54,052 nt of DNA, taken from contig JARLJS010000146.1 of assembly GCA_031291075.1 (NCBI GenBank), forward strand, positions 1-54,052, given 5' to 3'. The notes beneath the pieces were generated by a model. It did not search any database. It was not told where the DNA came from and saw only the letters and a list, made by a program, of their open reading frames with translations. Every line of letters starts with the position of its first letter. Position 1 is the first letter of the stretch. This document shows, one piece after another, positions 18,538 through 24,844 of this stretch. The position numbers were made by a program, and so were the translations under genes. The stretch comes from Nevskia sp. (lineage in GTDB: Bacteria > Pseudomonadota > Gammaproteobacteria > Nevskiales > Nevskiaceae).

Positions 18538-19470
18538 ATGCTGCGCACCGCGATCGTCTTGTATCCCGGCTTCCAGGTGATGAGCCTGGCCGTGACCAGC
18601 GTGCTGGAATTCGCCAACGTCACCGCCAGAAGGGACCTTTACGAGATCGTGCTGTTGTCCGAGCACGGCGGACTGGTGCGCAGCTCGGCGGGTTTCGCGG
18701 TGGAGACGCAGCCGTTCGACCGGCGCCGCTACGACACCGTGCTGGTGGTCGGCGACAACCGCCTGAGCGATGCATCGCCGGCGCTCATCACCTTCCTGCA
18801 GCGCGCGGCCAAACGCTCGCGGCGCATCGGCGGCACCTGCACCGGCGCCTTCAACCTGGCGCAGGCCGGCCTGCTCGACGGCCGCCGCGCCACCACCCAC
18901 TGGCTGTTCGCCGAGCGCCTGCGCCGCGAGTATCCCAAGGTGAAGGTGGAGGAGGACCGCATCTTCATCATCGACGGGCCGGTGTGGACCTCCGCCGGCA
19001 TGACCGCCGGCATCGACCTGGCCCTGGCGCTGGTGGAAAAGGACGCCGGCATCGAGCTGGCGCGCGAGCTGGCGAAACGGCTGGTGGTGTATCACCGGCG
19101 GGCCGGCGGCCAGTCGCAGTTTTCGGCGCTGCTCGAGCTGCAGCCGCGCTCCGACCGCATCCAGACCGCCCTTGCCTACGCCCGGGAGCACCTGGACTCG
19201 GAGCTGTCGGTCGAACAGCTCGCCGACGCGGCGCACCTGAGCCCGCGCCAGTTCAGCCGCGCCTTCCGCGCCGAGACCGGCCAGTCGCCGGCCAAGGCGG
19301 TCGAGCACCTGCGGGTGGAAGCCGCGCGGCTGATGCTGGAATCGGGCCGCCATCCGATCGAAACCGTGGCGCGCGATACCGGCTTCGGCGACCGCGAGCG
19401 GATGCGGCGGGCTTTCCTGCGCGCGTTCGGCCAGCCGCCGCAGATGATCAAGCGCGCCGCGGCCGGTTGA
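18538..19470 (+). CDS. GlxA-type AraC family regulator (DJ-1/PfpI + AraC HTH)
   Basis: A 310-residue protein from ATG 18538, where CGGAG lies 7 bases upstream; an in-frame ATG at 18496 adds only 14 residues. The first 180 residues are a DJ-1/PfpI-like sensor domain (LRTAIVLYPGFQVMSLAVTS, GGTCTGAFNLAQAGLLDG, GPVWTSAGMTAGIDLALALV) with Cys in the nucleophile-elbow position. The last 100 residues are the double helix-turn-helix of AraC proteins (LSVEQLADAAHLSPRQFSR, ARDTGFGDRERMRRAFLRAF). It is divergent from the SDR gene with a 121-base gap and probably activates it. The ligand is not evident. Confidence 0.9.
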   Translation: MLRTAIVLYPGFQVMSLAVTSVLEFANVTARRDLYEIVLLSEHGGLVRSSAGFAVETQPFDRRRYDTVLVVGDNRLSDASPALITFLQRAAKRSRRIGGTCTGAFNLAQAGLLDGRRATTHWLFAERLRREYPKVKVEEDRIFIIDGPVWTSAGMTAGIDLALALVEKDAGIELARELAKRLVVYHRRAGGQSQFSALLELQPRSDRIQTALAYAREHLDSELSVEQLADAAHLSPRQFSRAFRAETGQSPAKAVEHLRVEAARLMLESGRHPIETVARDTGFGDRERMRRAFLRAFGQPPQMIKRAAAG

Positions 19471-19501
19471 GGCTTGCCCCGGGTTACCGGCTGCGCACCG
19501 T

Positions 19502-19606
19502 CCCCTCTCCCGAGTACGGGAGAGGGTGGCCCGCAGGGCCGGGAGAGGGGGTTTTCGTTCACCAAAAGCCCCTCTCCCCTGCCCCTCTCCCGCACGCGGG
19601 AGAGGG
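19502..19606. repeat. GC-rich hairpin repeat between convergent genes
   Basis: The element contains CCCTCTCCCG-agta-CGGGAGAGGG near 19503-19526 and a second hairpin CCCTCTCCCGCACGCGGGAGAGGG near 19583-19606, joined by a middle segment (GGCCCGCAGGGCCGGGAGAG). The first half is repeated almost exactly at 53860-53920. Related hairpins occur near 24013-24136 and 29025-29055. Lying between the convergent GlxA and LysR genes, it could also end transcription from both sides. Confidence 0.7.
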
Positions 19607-19619
19607 ATGAAGCACGCAT

Positions 19620-20576
19620 TCAAGTACGTGATGCCTTGGTGCGGCGACCGGACACCATCGCTTTCGGCGCCTCCGTCCGCTCGACCATGAAATCGACGAA
19701 CGCGCGCACGCGCGACGGCAGCAGCCGGCCATGCGGATACAGCAGGCTCACCGGCCGCGAGCACCCGCCGAAGGACTGCAACACCTCCACCAGCGCACCC
19801 TCGGCCAGCTCCTGTTCGACGATGAAGCGGTAGGTCTGGAACAGGCCGGCGCCGGCCTTCGCCAGCGTCACCCCGGCCAGGATGTCGTCGGAGCAGGTGT
19901 AGTTGCCGACCGTGGAGACTTCCTTTTCCTTGCCGTCCTCCTTGAACGGCCAGGCGATGTGCCGCCCGCTGCTCGGCAGGTCGACCTGGATGCATTCGTG
20001 CCGCTCCAGGTCGGCCAGCGTCCTCGGCATGCCCGCGCGCTTGAGGTAGGCCGGGCTGGCGAAGACCGCCAGCTCCGCGTCCTCCAGATGCCGCGCGACC
20101 ATGGTCGAATCGGGCTGGGCGCGGAACCGGATCGCCAGGTCGAAATCCTCGCCGTGGAAGTCGATGTTGCGATTGCTGATGTGGAGGTCCAGCTTGATCA
20201 ACGGGTACTTCGCACGAAACGCCGGCAGCAGCGGCAGCAGGCGATGGTGCCCGTAGGTGGTCGGCGCGCTGATACGGAGCGTGCCGGAGGGCTGCACCTG
20301 CTCGCCGGTCACCTTGCGCTCCGCTTCGACGAGCTGGTTCAGCGCCGCGCGGCACTGCTCGAAATAGGCCTTGCCGCCCTCGGTCAGGCGGATGCTGCGG
20401 GTGGAGCGCACGAACAGGCGCACGCCCAGGCGCTTTTCCAGGCGCGAAATCGAACGGCTGACCGCGGCCGGCGTGACGCCAGCCGAGTTGGCGGCCGCGG
20501 TGAAGCTGCCCGCCTCGGCGGCCAGGCAGAACAGCTCGATGCTGCCAAGCAGGATGTCGTCGAAGTGCCTGTGCAT
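19620..20576 (-). CDS. LysR family transcriptional regulator
   Basis: A 318-residue protein. The winged helix-turn-helix is in residues 10-65 (GSFTAAANSAGVTPAAVSRS, ISRLEKRLGVRLFVRSTRS). The co-inducer domain contains the signature of the large DNA-binding LysR group that ends in VDFMVERTEAP. It is divergent from the SDR-tautomerase pair starting at 20720 and is the expected regulator of it. An inverted repeat, TTTGTTACAC / GTGTAGCAAA (20576-20610), begins at its own start codon, which fits autorepression plus activation across the shared intergenic region. Confidence 0.9.
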   Translation of the reverse strand: MHRHFDDILLGSIELFCLAAEAGSFTAAANSAGVTPAAVSRSISRLEKRLGVRLFVRSTRSIRLTEGGKAYFEQCRAALNQLVEAERKVTGEQVQPSGTLRISAPTTYGHHRLLPLLPAFRAKYPLIKLDLHISNRNIDFHGEDFDLAIRFRAQPDSTMVARHLEDAELAVFASPAYLKRAGMPRTLADLERHECIQVDLPSSGRHIAWPFKEDGKEKEVSTVGNYTCSDDILAGVTLAKAGAGLFQTYRFIVEQELAEGALVEVLQSFGGCSRPVSLLYPHGRLLPSRVRAFVDFMVERTEAPKAMVSGRRTKASRT

Positions 20577-20610
20577 TTGTTACACCATGTATCAAGACAA
20601 GTGTAGCAAA
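20576..20610. promoter_or_regulatory. LysR-type operator in the divergent region
   Basis: The arms TTTGTTACAC (20576-20585) and GTGTAGCAAA (20601-20610) pair at 9 of 10 positions with 15 bases between. The left arm abuts the first base of the LysR start codon, so binding there would directly block its transcription or initiation. Confidence 0.5.
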
Positions 20611-20719
20611 CCCTGTTTTTTGACACCCGCCGGGGGAATAGAGTGCCTCCCGAACCGGCGCTGACGAAAGCACCGGAGCAGTCGAGATACCGCTTCATCC
20701 CATTGCGAGAGGTGCAACC

Positions 20720-21454
20720 ATGAGCAAGTCAGACAATACCGTCGTCATCACCGGCGCCACCAGCGGCATCGGCCTGGGCCTTGTCGAGGCCTTCCTGAAA
20801 GAGGGCTACAACGTCGTCGGCACCGGCCGCTCGACCGAACGCCTGCGGGCGGTCGCCGCCAGGCTGAACGCGGGCGACCGCTTCCTCGGCGTGGCGGGCG
20901 ACGTCGGCAAGCCCGAATCCGCCCGGAAGACCTTCGAGCAGGCCATCGCCAAGTACGGCAAGGTGAACGTGCTGGTCAACAACGCCGGCGTCTTCACCGC
21001 CAAGCCGTTCGTCCAGTTCACGCCGGCCGAGGTGGAGGAGCAGATCGCCACCAACCTCAAGGGCACGCTGTATCCCTCACAGGAAGCGGCCCGCCACATG
21101 AGCGAGCGCAAGCGCGGCAAGATCATCAACATCACCGCCTCGCTGGCGATCCAGCCGCACGGCGGCGTGCCGGCGCTGCTGGCGGTGGCGCTCAAGGGCG
21201 GCATCAACCAGGCCACCCGCGCGCTGGCGCTGGAACTGGCGCCGCAGGGCGTGACCGTCAACGCCGTCGCCCCCGGCGTGGTGGACACCCCCATGCACAC
21301 CCCGGAAAGCCACGCCGCCCTCGGCGCACTGCACCCGCTGGGGCACATCGCCAGGATCGCCGACATCACCGACGCCGTGCTGTACCTGGCCAAGTCGGAC
21401 TACGTGACCGGCACCGTGCTGCCGGTGGACGGCGGCTTCAGCGCCGGCCGCTGA
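20720..21454 (+). CDS. Short-chain dehydrogenase/reductase (FabG-like)
   Basis: A 244-residue classical SDR. TGATSGIG near residues 11-18 binds the cofactor and GTGRSTERL after beta-2 favours NADP(H). NNAG is present in VLVNNAGVFTA, and the active-site Ser is in NITASLA. However, the usual YxxxK tyrosine region reads GVPALLAVALKGG. Lys is present but the catalytic Tyr position appears to be Leu/Ala, which is odd for a working SDR. The C-terminus (VTGTVLPVDGGFSAGR) is typical of FabG-like enzymes. It is divergent from a LysR gene and followed by a small tautomerase 83 bases downstream. Confidence 0.88.
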   Translation: MSKSDNTVVITGATSGIGLGLVEAFLKEGYNVVGTGRSTERLRAVAARLNAGDRFLGVAGDVGKPESARKTFEQAIAKYGKVNVLVNNAGVFTAKPFVQFTPAEVEEQIATNLKGTLYPSQEAARHMSERKRGKIINITASLAIQPHGGVPALLAVALKGGINQATRALALELAPQGVTVNAVAPGVVDTPMHTPESHAALGALHPLGHIARIADITDAVLYLAKSDYVTGTVLPVDGGFSAGR

Positions 21455-21537
21455 ACGCTCGCCAGCCGCAGCCGGAGGAGTCCCCGCCGGCTGCGGCCGC
21501 AAGGCCCGCAACCCACATCACCCACCGGAGCATAGCC

Positions 21538-21756
21538 ATGCCCTTCGTCAGCATCCGCATCACCCGTGAAGGCAACACCGCCGAACAGAAGGCCCAGATC
21601 ATCAAGGAAGTGACGGAGACGCTCGAACGCGTGCTGCACAAGCCGCCCGAGTGGACCCACATCGCGATCGAGGAAGTCGATACGGACAACTGGGGGTTCG
21701 GCGGCCGCACGACCACCGCTATTCGCAAGGAGCAGGCGGGTAAGGGGCGAAGTTGA
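21538..21756 (+). CDS. Small tautomerase (4-oxalocrotonate tautomerase family)
   Basis: A 72-residue protein beginning Met-Pro, giving the catalytic Pro1. The sequence PFVSIRITREGNTAEQKAQI, then ETLERVLHKPPEWTHIAIEE and WGFGGRT, follows the 4-OT fold of about 62 residues plus a short basic tail. It is the second gene of the LysR-regulated SDR unit. The pair may act on enol/keto intermediates of an aromatic or aldehyde compound, which is inference from context. Confidence 0.85.
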   Translation: MPFVSIRITREGNTAEQKAQIIKEVTETLERVLHKPPEWTHIAIEEVDTDNWGFGGRTTTAIRKEQAGKGRS

Positions 21757-21877
21757 TGTCAGTCCCGCGCAGAGCCCGGAGCTGCTTGCTGTAGTCGGGG
21801 GCAGGCTCTGCCGTGGGACGACGGTGCTGCACGACCAGTTCAGCGTCGATCCGGTGCTGAAGGTGTCGTCGCTGTGA
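21757..21877 (+). other. Unassigned open frame after the tautomerase
   Basis: One frame stays open for over 40 codons and ends at TGA 21875-21877 (final residues VLHDQFSVDPVLKVSSL). It has no start codon, no ribosome site and no family I can recognise. It may be the tail of a lost gene or simply non-coding high-GC sequence. Confidence 0.2.
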
Positions 21878-21899
21878 GCCCTCTTCATAGGGGCATCGT

Positions 21900-21915
21900 T
21901 TTAGGCTTGCCTAAA
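21900..21915. promoter_or_regulatory. Candidate operator of the ParDE-like module
   Basis: A perfect inverted repeat TTTAGGC-TT-GCCTAAA lies 27 bases upstream of the antitoxin ATG. Antitoxins of this type repress their own operon by binding such palindromes. Confidence 0.55.
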
Positions 21916-21942
21916 GACCCGCTTTCTCGTAGCTTGGACGCT

Positions 21943-22224
21943 ATGAAGGTGCATTTCACCCCCGACCAGGAAGCGTTTGTCCGCCAAGCCATCCAGAGTG
22001 GGCGGCTTCACGGTGAAGAAGAAGCCGTGCAGGAGGCTCTTGCCTTATGGGAAGAGCGGGAACGCACTCGCGCGTGCATTCTCGCCGCCGTCGATGCCGC
22101 CAAGGCATCCCTCGCCCAGGGTAAAGGACGTGTCATCACGCAACAGTCCATGCAGGAGCTTGCGGAGGAAGTGAAGCAGCGCGGACGGGCCCGCCTTGCG
22201 GCGGAACAGTCCGCTGCCCGTTGA
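21943..22224 (+). CDS. ParD-like antitoxin
   Basis: A 93-residue protein from ATG 21943. The N-terminal half (MKVHFTPDQEAFVRQAIQSG, RLHGEEEAVQEALALWEERE) follows ribbon-helix-helix antitoxins of the ParD/CopG family: a short strand, then helices that bind operator DNA as a dimer. The C-terminal 40 residues are charged and probably wrap the toxin. Its stop codon overlaps the toxin start (TGATG), so the two are translationally coupled. The perfect inverted repeat at 21900-21915 is the likely autoregulatory site. Confidence 0.8.
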   Translation: MKVHFTPDQEAFVRQAIQSGRLHGEEEAVQEALALWEERERTRACILAAVDAAKASLAQGKGRVITQQSMQELAEEVKQRGRARLAAEQSAAR

Positions 22225-22523
22225 TGGCGCATCGCCTCGCAGAAGAAGCCGGACGTGAACTAGACGACATCTGGCTCTATGTCGCCAAGGAGAGCGGCAG
22301 CATCGAGATTGCTGACCGCGTGATTGAGTCCATTGCGGAACGGTTCTTCCTCTTGGCTGCCTATCCGCACATGGGCCGCCGCCGTGATGAGGATCTCGCG
22401 CCCGGCCTGCGCAGCTTTCCCGTAAGTCGGTATTCCATCATTTACTGCGTCGAAGGCGAGGACGTGCTTATCCTTCACGTCTTTCCTGGCGATCGCGACA
22501 TACCGGCGCTGCTTCGGAACTAA
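22224..22523 (+). CDS. ParE/RelE-family toxin
   Basis: A 99-residue protein from ATG 22224, which shares the A of the antitoxin TGA. The sequence (HRLAEEAGRELDDIWLYVAK, IADRVIESIAERFFLLAAYP, MGRRRDEDLAPGLRSFPV, YSIIYCVEGEDVLILHVFPG) fits the ParE branch of the RelE/ParE superfamily. It has PxxGRxRDEL-like and YxIxYxVxxxxVxIxxVxHGxRD-like blocks. ParE toxins poison DNA gyrase; RelE-like members cut mRNA on the ribosome. The LRSFPVSRY region favours ParE. The final Arg (GDRD) is the usual functional position. Confidence 0.85.
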   Translation: MAHRLAEEAGRELDDIWLYVAKESGSIEIADRVIESIAERFFLLAAYPHMGRRRDEDLAPGLRSFPVSRYSIIYCVEGEDVLILHVFPGDRDIPALLRN

Positions 22524-22550
22524 CCGTCCGAAGACTTTGCGCAGTCCCGG

Positions 22551-22578
22551 CAATTCTCTCAGCGCGCTGAGAGAATTG
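22551..22578. other. Perfect 28-base palindrome
   Basis: The 14-base left half CAATTCTCTCAGCG is followed directly by its exact complement, CGCTGAGAGAATTG, with no loop. It lies 28 bases after the ParE-like stop codon. It could be a terminator stem lacking a U-run, a protein-binding site, or a relic of a mobile element. No gene lies between here and the HigA stop at 22765. Confidence 0.6.
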
Positions 22579-22718
22579 CTCTGCCGGCTGCCGGCCGGAG
22601 AACCATGGAGTCCTGAGGGTGGGTAGTGGAATCCGCGAAGGTGAAGGCCAAGCTGAGCACTTTCACAAATGGAAGTGGCTGGCCTGCGTTTTCGGTCGTC
22701 AGCCGGTTTGCCCAATCA

Positions 22719-22752
22719 GCGCCAACAGTGGCGGCGCCTCTATTGTTGGCGC
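22719..22752. repeat. Inverted repeat at the 3' side of the HigA-like gene
   Basis: GCGCCAACA (22719-22727) and TGTTGGCGC (22744-22752) are perfect 9-base arms around a 16-base loop that itself holds GGCGCC. It lies 12 bases past the leftward HigA stop codon and may serve as a terminator, although no T-run follows. Confidence 0.45.
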
Positions 22753-22764
22753 GCATACCGGCAC

Positions 22765-23142
22765 TCAGCCAGTCGCACCGCGCGTTCCCGCCGTGCGCAG
22801 CCGCGTCTTACGCGACTTGACTGAGCCATCGGCCGGCATCTTGACGTTGCCGGCTTTGCGACCCGGCACGCCGTGCACGGTCACGGTGGCGCGCAACCCG
22901 GCCGCCGTGGACAGGTCGAACAAGGCGTCGGTGCTGAACTTGCTGACGCGCCCCTGCAGCAGATCATTCAGGCGCGGCTGCGTCACTCCCAGGCGCGAAG
23001 CCGCGGCGGACTGCGTCAATCCCCAGGCAGCCACCTGGGCCTTCACCGCCATGAGCATTTCCGATCGGGCCTTGAGGCGGGCGGACTCGGCCGGGGTGTC
23101 GGCGAGCGCATCCCAAACGCTGACAAAGGTTTTGGTGCTCAT
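22765..23142 (-). CDS. HigA-like XRE family antitoxin
   Basis: A 125-residue protein from ATG 23142, which overlaps the toxin stop by four bases (ATGA). The central helix-turn-helix (AAWGLTQSAAASRLGVTQPR, LNDLLQGRVSKFSTDALFDL) is the XRE/Cro fold of HigA-type antitoxins in toxin-first modules. The C-terminal 35 residues are basic and probably flexible. It would neutralise the upstream toxin and repress the pair through the AT-rich inverted repeat at 23512-23531. Confidence 0.85.
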   Translation of the reverse strand: MSTKTFVSVWDALADTPAESARLKARSEMLMAVKAQVAAWGLTQSAAASRLGVTQPRLNDLLQGRVSKFSTDALFDLSTAAGLRATVTVHGVPGRKAGNVKMPADGSVKSRKTRLRTAGTRGATG

Positions 23143-23504
23143 TTCTTGACCCTCTTGCCGCGTTTCGCTATGACCGCCGAAAGACGGCTTTTGATCAAAT
23201 CCACGTCCTGCTTGCTCGTCGCATTCGTCTTCTTCTGGAACGCATGCAGAACGTAGATGCTTTCCGCGAACTTCGCTACATAAGCCACGCGGTACCACCC
23301 ATCTTTGTCTTGACACCGCAACTCCATCACACCGGGGCCGACTGCCGGCATCGCTTTCCAGTCGTCGGGAAGCAGGCCGCGCTGCACCTGGTCGAGTTGA
23401 TGGCCAAGATCGAACTTCGCGTCATCCGGGAAGGCGCGCAGATCAGCTTGCGAAGTGCCCTCAAAAGTCACCAGCTTCTGGATCGGCGGGAGCCTGGCGG
23501 CCAT
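23139..23504 (-). CDS. HigB-like toxin (phage Gp49-like/DUF891)
   Basis: A 121-residue protein in the RelE/HigB superfamily. Conserved blocks are FPDDAKFDLGHQLDQVQRGL, GPGVMELRC, WYRVAYVAKFAESIYVLHAF and QKKTNATSKQDVDLIKSRL, which match the Gp49-like toxin group. Related toxins are ribosome-dependent mRNA endonucleases. It comes before its antitoxin, as in higBA operons, and the two genes overlap by four bases. The module is divergent in orientation from the nearby ParDE-like module, and the two share the 22524-22764 gap at their 3' ends. Confidence 0.85.
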   Translation of the reverse strand: MAARLPPIQKLVTFEGTSQADLRAFPDDAKFDLGHQLDQVQRGLLPDDWKAMPAVGPGVMELRCQDKDGWYRVAYVAKFAESIYVLHAFQKKTNATSKQDVDLIKSRLSAVIAKRGKRVKK

Positions 23505-23510
23505 GCCTCA

Positions 23511-23531
23511 ATTATATCAGCAACGATATAA
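23511..23531 (-). promoter_or_regulatory. HigBA promoter -10 and operator
   Basis: TTATATC (23512-23518) and GATATAA (23525-23531) form a perfect inverted repeat. On the minus strand the consensus -10 TATAAT (23516-23511) overlaps the repeat, and the toxin ATG starts 7 bases further. The layout fits autorepression by the antitoxin. A clear -35 is not seen. Confidence 0.6.
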
Positions 23532-23667
23532 ACATAGCGGCGAAACCGATCGGAAATTCCGGCGTGGTGCAGTGGATGGCTTGGGGAATGGTCCTGTGAT
23601 AGGCACTTCCGGCCACATCGCGCGATCGAGACAACGAGATCGGCAACGGAATCAGCGGCTTAGAAGA

Positions 23668-23741
23668 TGGAGGCTCGGGCCGGAATTGAACCGACGTACG
23701 GGGATTTGCAGTCCCCTGCATAACCACTCTGCCACCGAGCC
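23668..23741 (-). tRNA. tRNA-Cys (anticodon GCA)
   Basis: A 74-base gene including an encoded CCA. The acceptor stem GGCTCGG / CCGAGCC pairs fully. The anticodon arm GGGGA-CTGCAAA-TCCCC places GCA at 34-36, and the T arm contains GGTTCAATTCC. It lies downstream of tRNA-Gly on the same strand, in the conserved order after pgsA. About 160 bases of apparently non-coding DNA separate it from the HigB-like gene. Confidence 0.95.
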
Positions 23742-23826
23742 GTGCGGAACGAAGGCTGGATTCTACCGCACCCCCATTTGCGGCCGGGGCGCTGGATCCA
23801 GGGGCGGATTGCAGGCCGCCAATGCG

Positions 23827-23854
23827 AAAAAACCTCGCTGCACACGAGGTTTTT
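23827..23854 (-). terminator. Rho-independent terminator between the tRNA genes
   Basis: AAAAAACCTCG (23827-23837), a 7-base loop and CGAGGTTTTT (23845-23854) form a stem flanked by A and T runs on both sides, so it can work in either direction. For leftward transcription it lies 13 bases after tRNA-Gly and would release the tRNA-Gly transcript before tRNA-Cys. Confidence 0.75.
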
Positions 23855-23866
23855 CCTAGGGTGAAC

Positions 23867-23942
23867 TGGAGCGGGAAACGAGGTTCGAACTCGCGACCTC
23901 AACCTTGGCAAGGTTGCGCTCTACCAACTGAGCTATTCCCGC
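23867..23942 (-). tRNA. tRNA-Gly (anticodon GCC)
   Basis: A 76-base gene with encoded CCA. The acceptor stem GCGGGAA / TTCCCGC pairs fully. The D arm is AGCTCAGTTGGTAGAGC, the anticodon loop CTTGCCAAG gives GCC, and the T loop is GTTCGAACC. It lies 205 bases downstream of pgsA on the same strand, matching the enterobacterial pgsA-glyW-cysT order. Confidence 0.96.
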
Positions 23943-24012
23943 TTGGGAGTTGCGCATTTTACGGGCCGGGGCCGGCTCAGGCAAGCCCCGCCGGCCGGCT
24001 TGGCCGGCTCCC

Positions 24013-24136
24013 GCCTCTCCCCCTGGGAAGAGGCCGCGCCGCGAGGCGCGGGTGAGGGCGCGCCGTCCCAGGTCTGGCATGTTCTTCCTCCCGCGGCGGC
24101 CCTCACCCCTACCCCTCTCCCAAAGGGAGAGGGGGA
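24013..24136. repeat. GC-rich hairpin repeat downstream of pgsA
   Basis: The end segment CCCCTCTCCC-aaa-GGGAGAGGGG is a strong hairpin just after the pgsA stop codon. The segment further left (CTCTCCCCCTGGGAAGAG and CGCGCCGCGAGGCGCG) forms others. It belongs to the same dispersed CCCTCTCCC/GGGAGAGGG family seen at 19502, 28993 and 53832, and probably stabilises or ends the pgsA transcript. Confidence 0.6.
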
Positions 24137-24147
24137 TTGGATGTCTC

Positions 24148-24708
24148 TCAAAGCCCATCCCGCATGACCGGCCAGGCCGCGCGCAGGTACAGCACCATCG
24201 ACCACAGCGTCAGCGCCGCCGCCAGGAACAGCAGCACGTAGCCGATCAGGTACACGTGCAGCGGCCCGATCGAGGTCTGCCACAGCATCAGGCTGATGGC
24301 GGTCATCTGGAATACCGTCTTGAGCTTGCCGGCCATGCCCACCGCCACGCGCTTGCGCTGGCCCAGCTCGGCCAGCCATTCGCGCAGGGCGGAGATGGTG
24401 ATTTCGCGGCCGATGATCACGGCCACCAGCACGCCCATCACGCTGCCCGGGTCGTCGCGCAGCAGCATCACCAGCGCCACCGCCACCAGCAGCTTGTCCG
24501 CCACCGGGTCGAGGAAGGCGCCGAAGGCGCTGGTCTGGTTCCAGCGCCGGGCCAGGTAGCCGTCCAGCCAGTCGGTGATGGAGGCGGCGATGAACAGCAG
24601 CGCCGCCACGTGCCGTGCCGGCGGCCAGTCCACGTAGAACAGCCCCAGCACCACCGGGATCACGGCGACGCGGCCCATGGTGAGGATGGTGGGGGTGTTG
24701 ACGCGCAT
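24148..24708 (-). CDS. pgsA: CDP-diacylglycerol-glycerol-3-phosphate 3-phosphatidyltransferase
   Basis: A 186-residue inner-membrane enzyme of the CDP-alcohol phosphatidyltransferase family. The signature DWLDGYLARRWNQTSAFGAF followed by LDPVADK carries all three conserved Asp residues and the Gly and Arg of D-x2-DG-x2-AR-x8-G-x3-D-x3-D at about residues 46-68. It makes phosphatidylglycerol phosphate from CDP-diacylglycerol, the committed step to phosphatidylglycerol and cardiolipin. Five or six membrane helices are visible. It follows uvrC by 136 bases and precedes tRNA-Gly and tRNA-Cys, a widely conserved block. Confidence 0.96.
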   Translation of the reverse strand: MRVNTPTILTMGRVAVIPVVLGLFYVDWPPARHVAALLFIAASITDWLDGYLARRWNQTSAFGAFLDPVADKLLVAVALVMLLRDDPGSVMGVLVAVIIGREITISALREWLAELGQRKRVAVGMAGKLKTVFQMTAISLMLWQTSIGPLHVYLIGYVLLFLAAALTLWSMVLYLRAAWPVMRDGL

Positions 24709-24844
24709 AGGTGCAGCCAGGTTCGAAAGCGGACGGGTGCAGCGGGGGCTGGGGCCTAGTTTCCCAGTTTTCCGCCACCCGCCGCCACCCGCAGGTCAGC
24801 AGCCCGCGGTTTCAGCGACCCCGCCGTTCAAGGGCCCCGCGGTT

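Noticed and set aside
22719-22752. Integron attC-like site
   Set aside because: The arms are symmetrical, but the core GTTRRRY/RYYYAAC boxes do not match and no integrase or cassette array is present.
23644-23667. Attachment-site duplication at the tRNA-Cys 3' end
   Set aside because: I looked for a repeat of the tRNA-Cys 3' end in the toxin-antitoxin block and found none, so integration into the tRNA is not supported.
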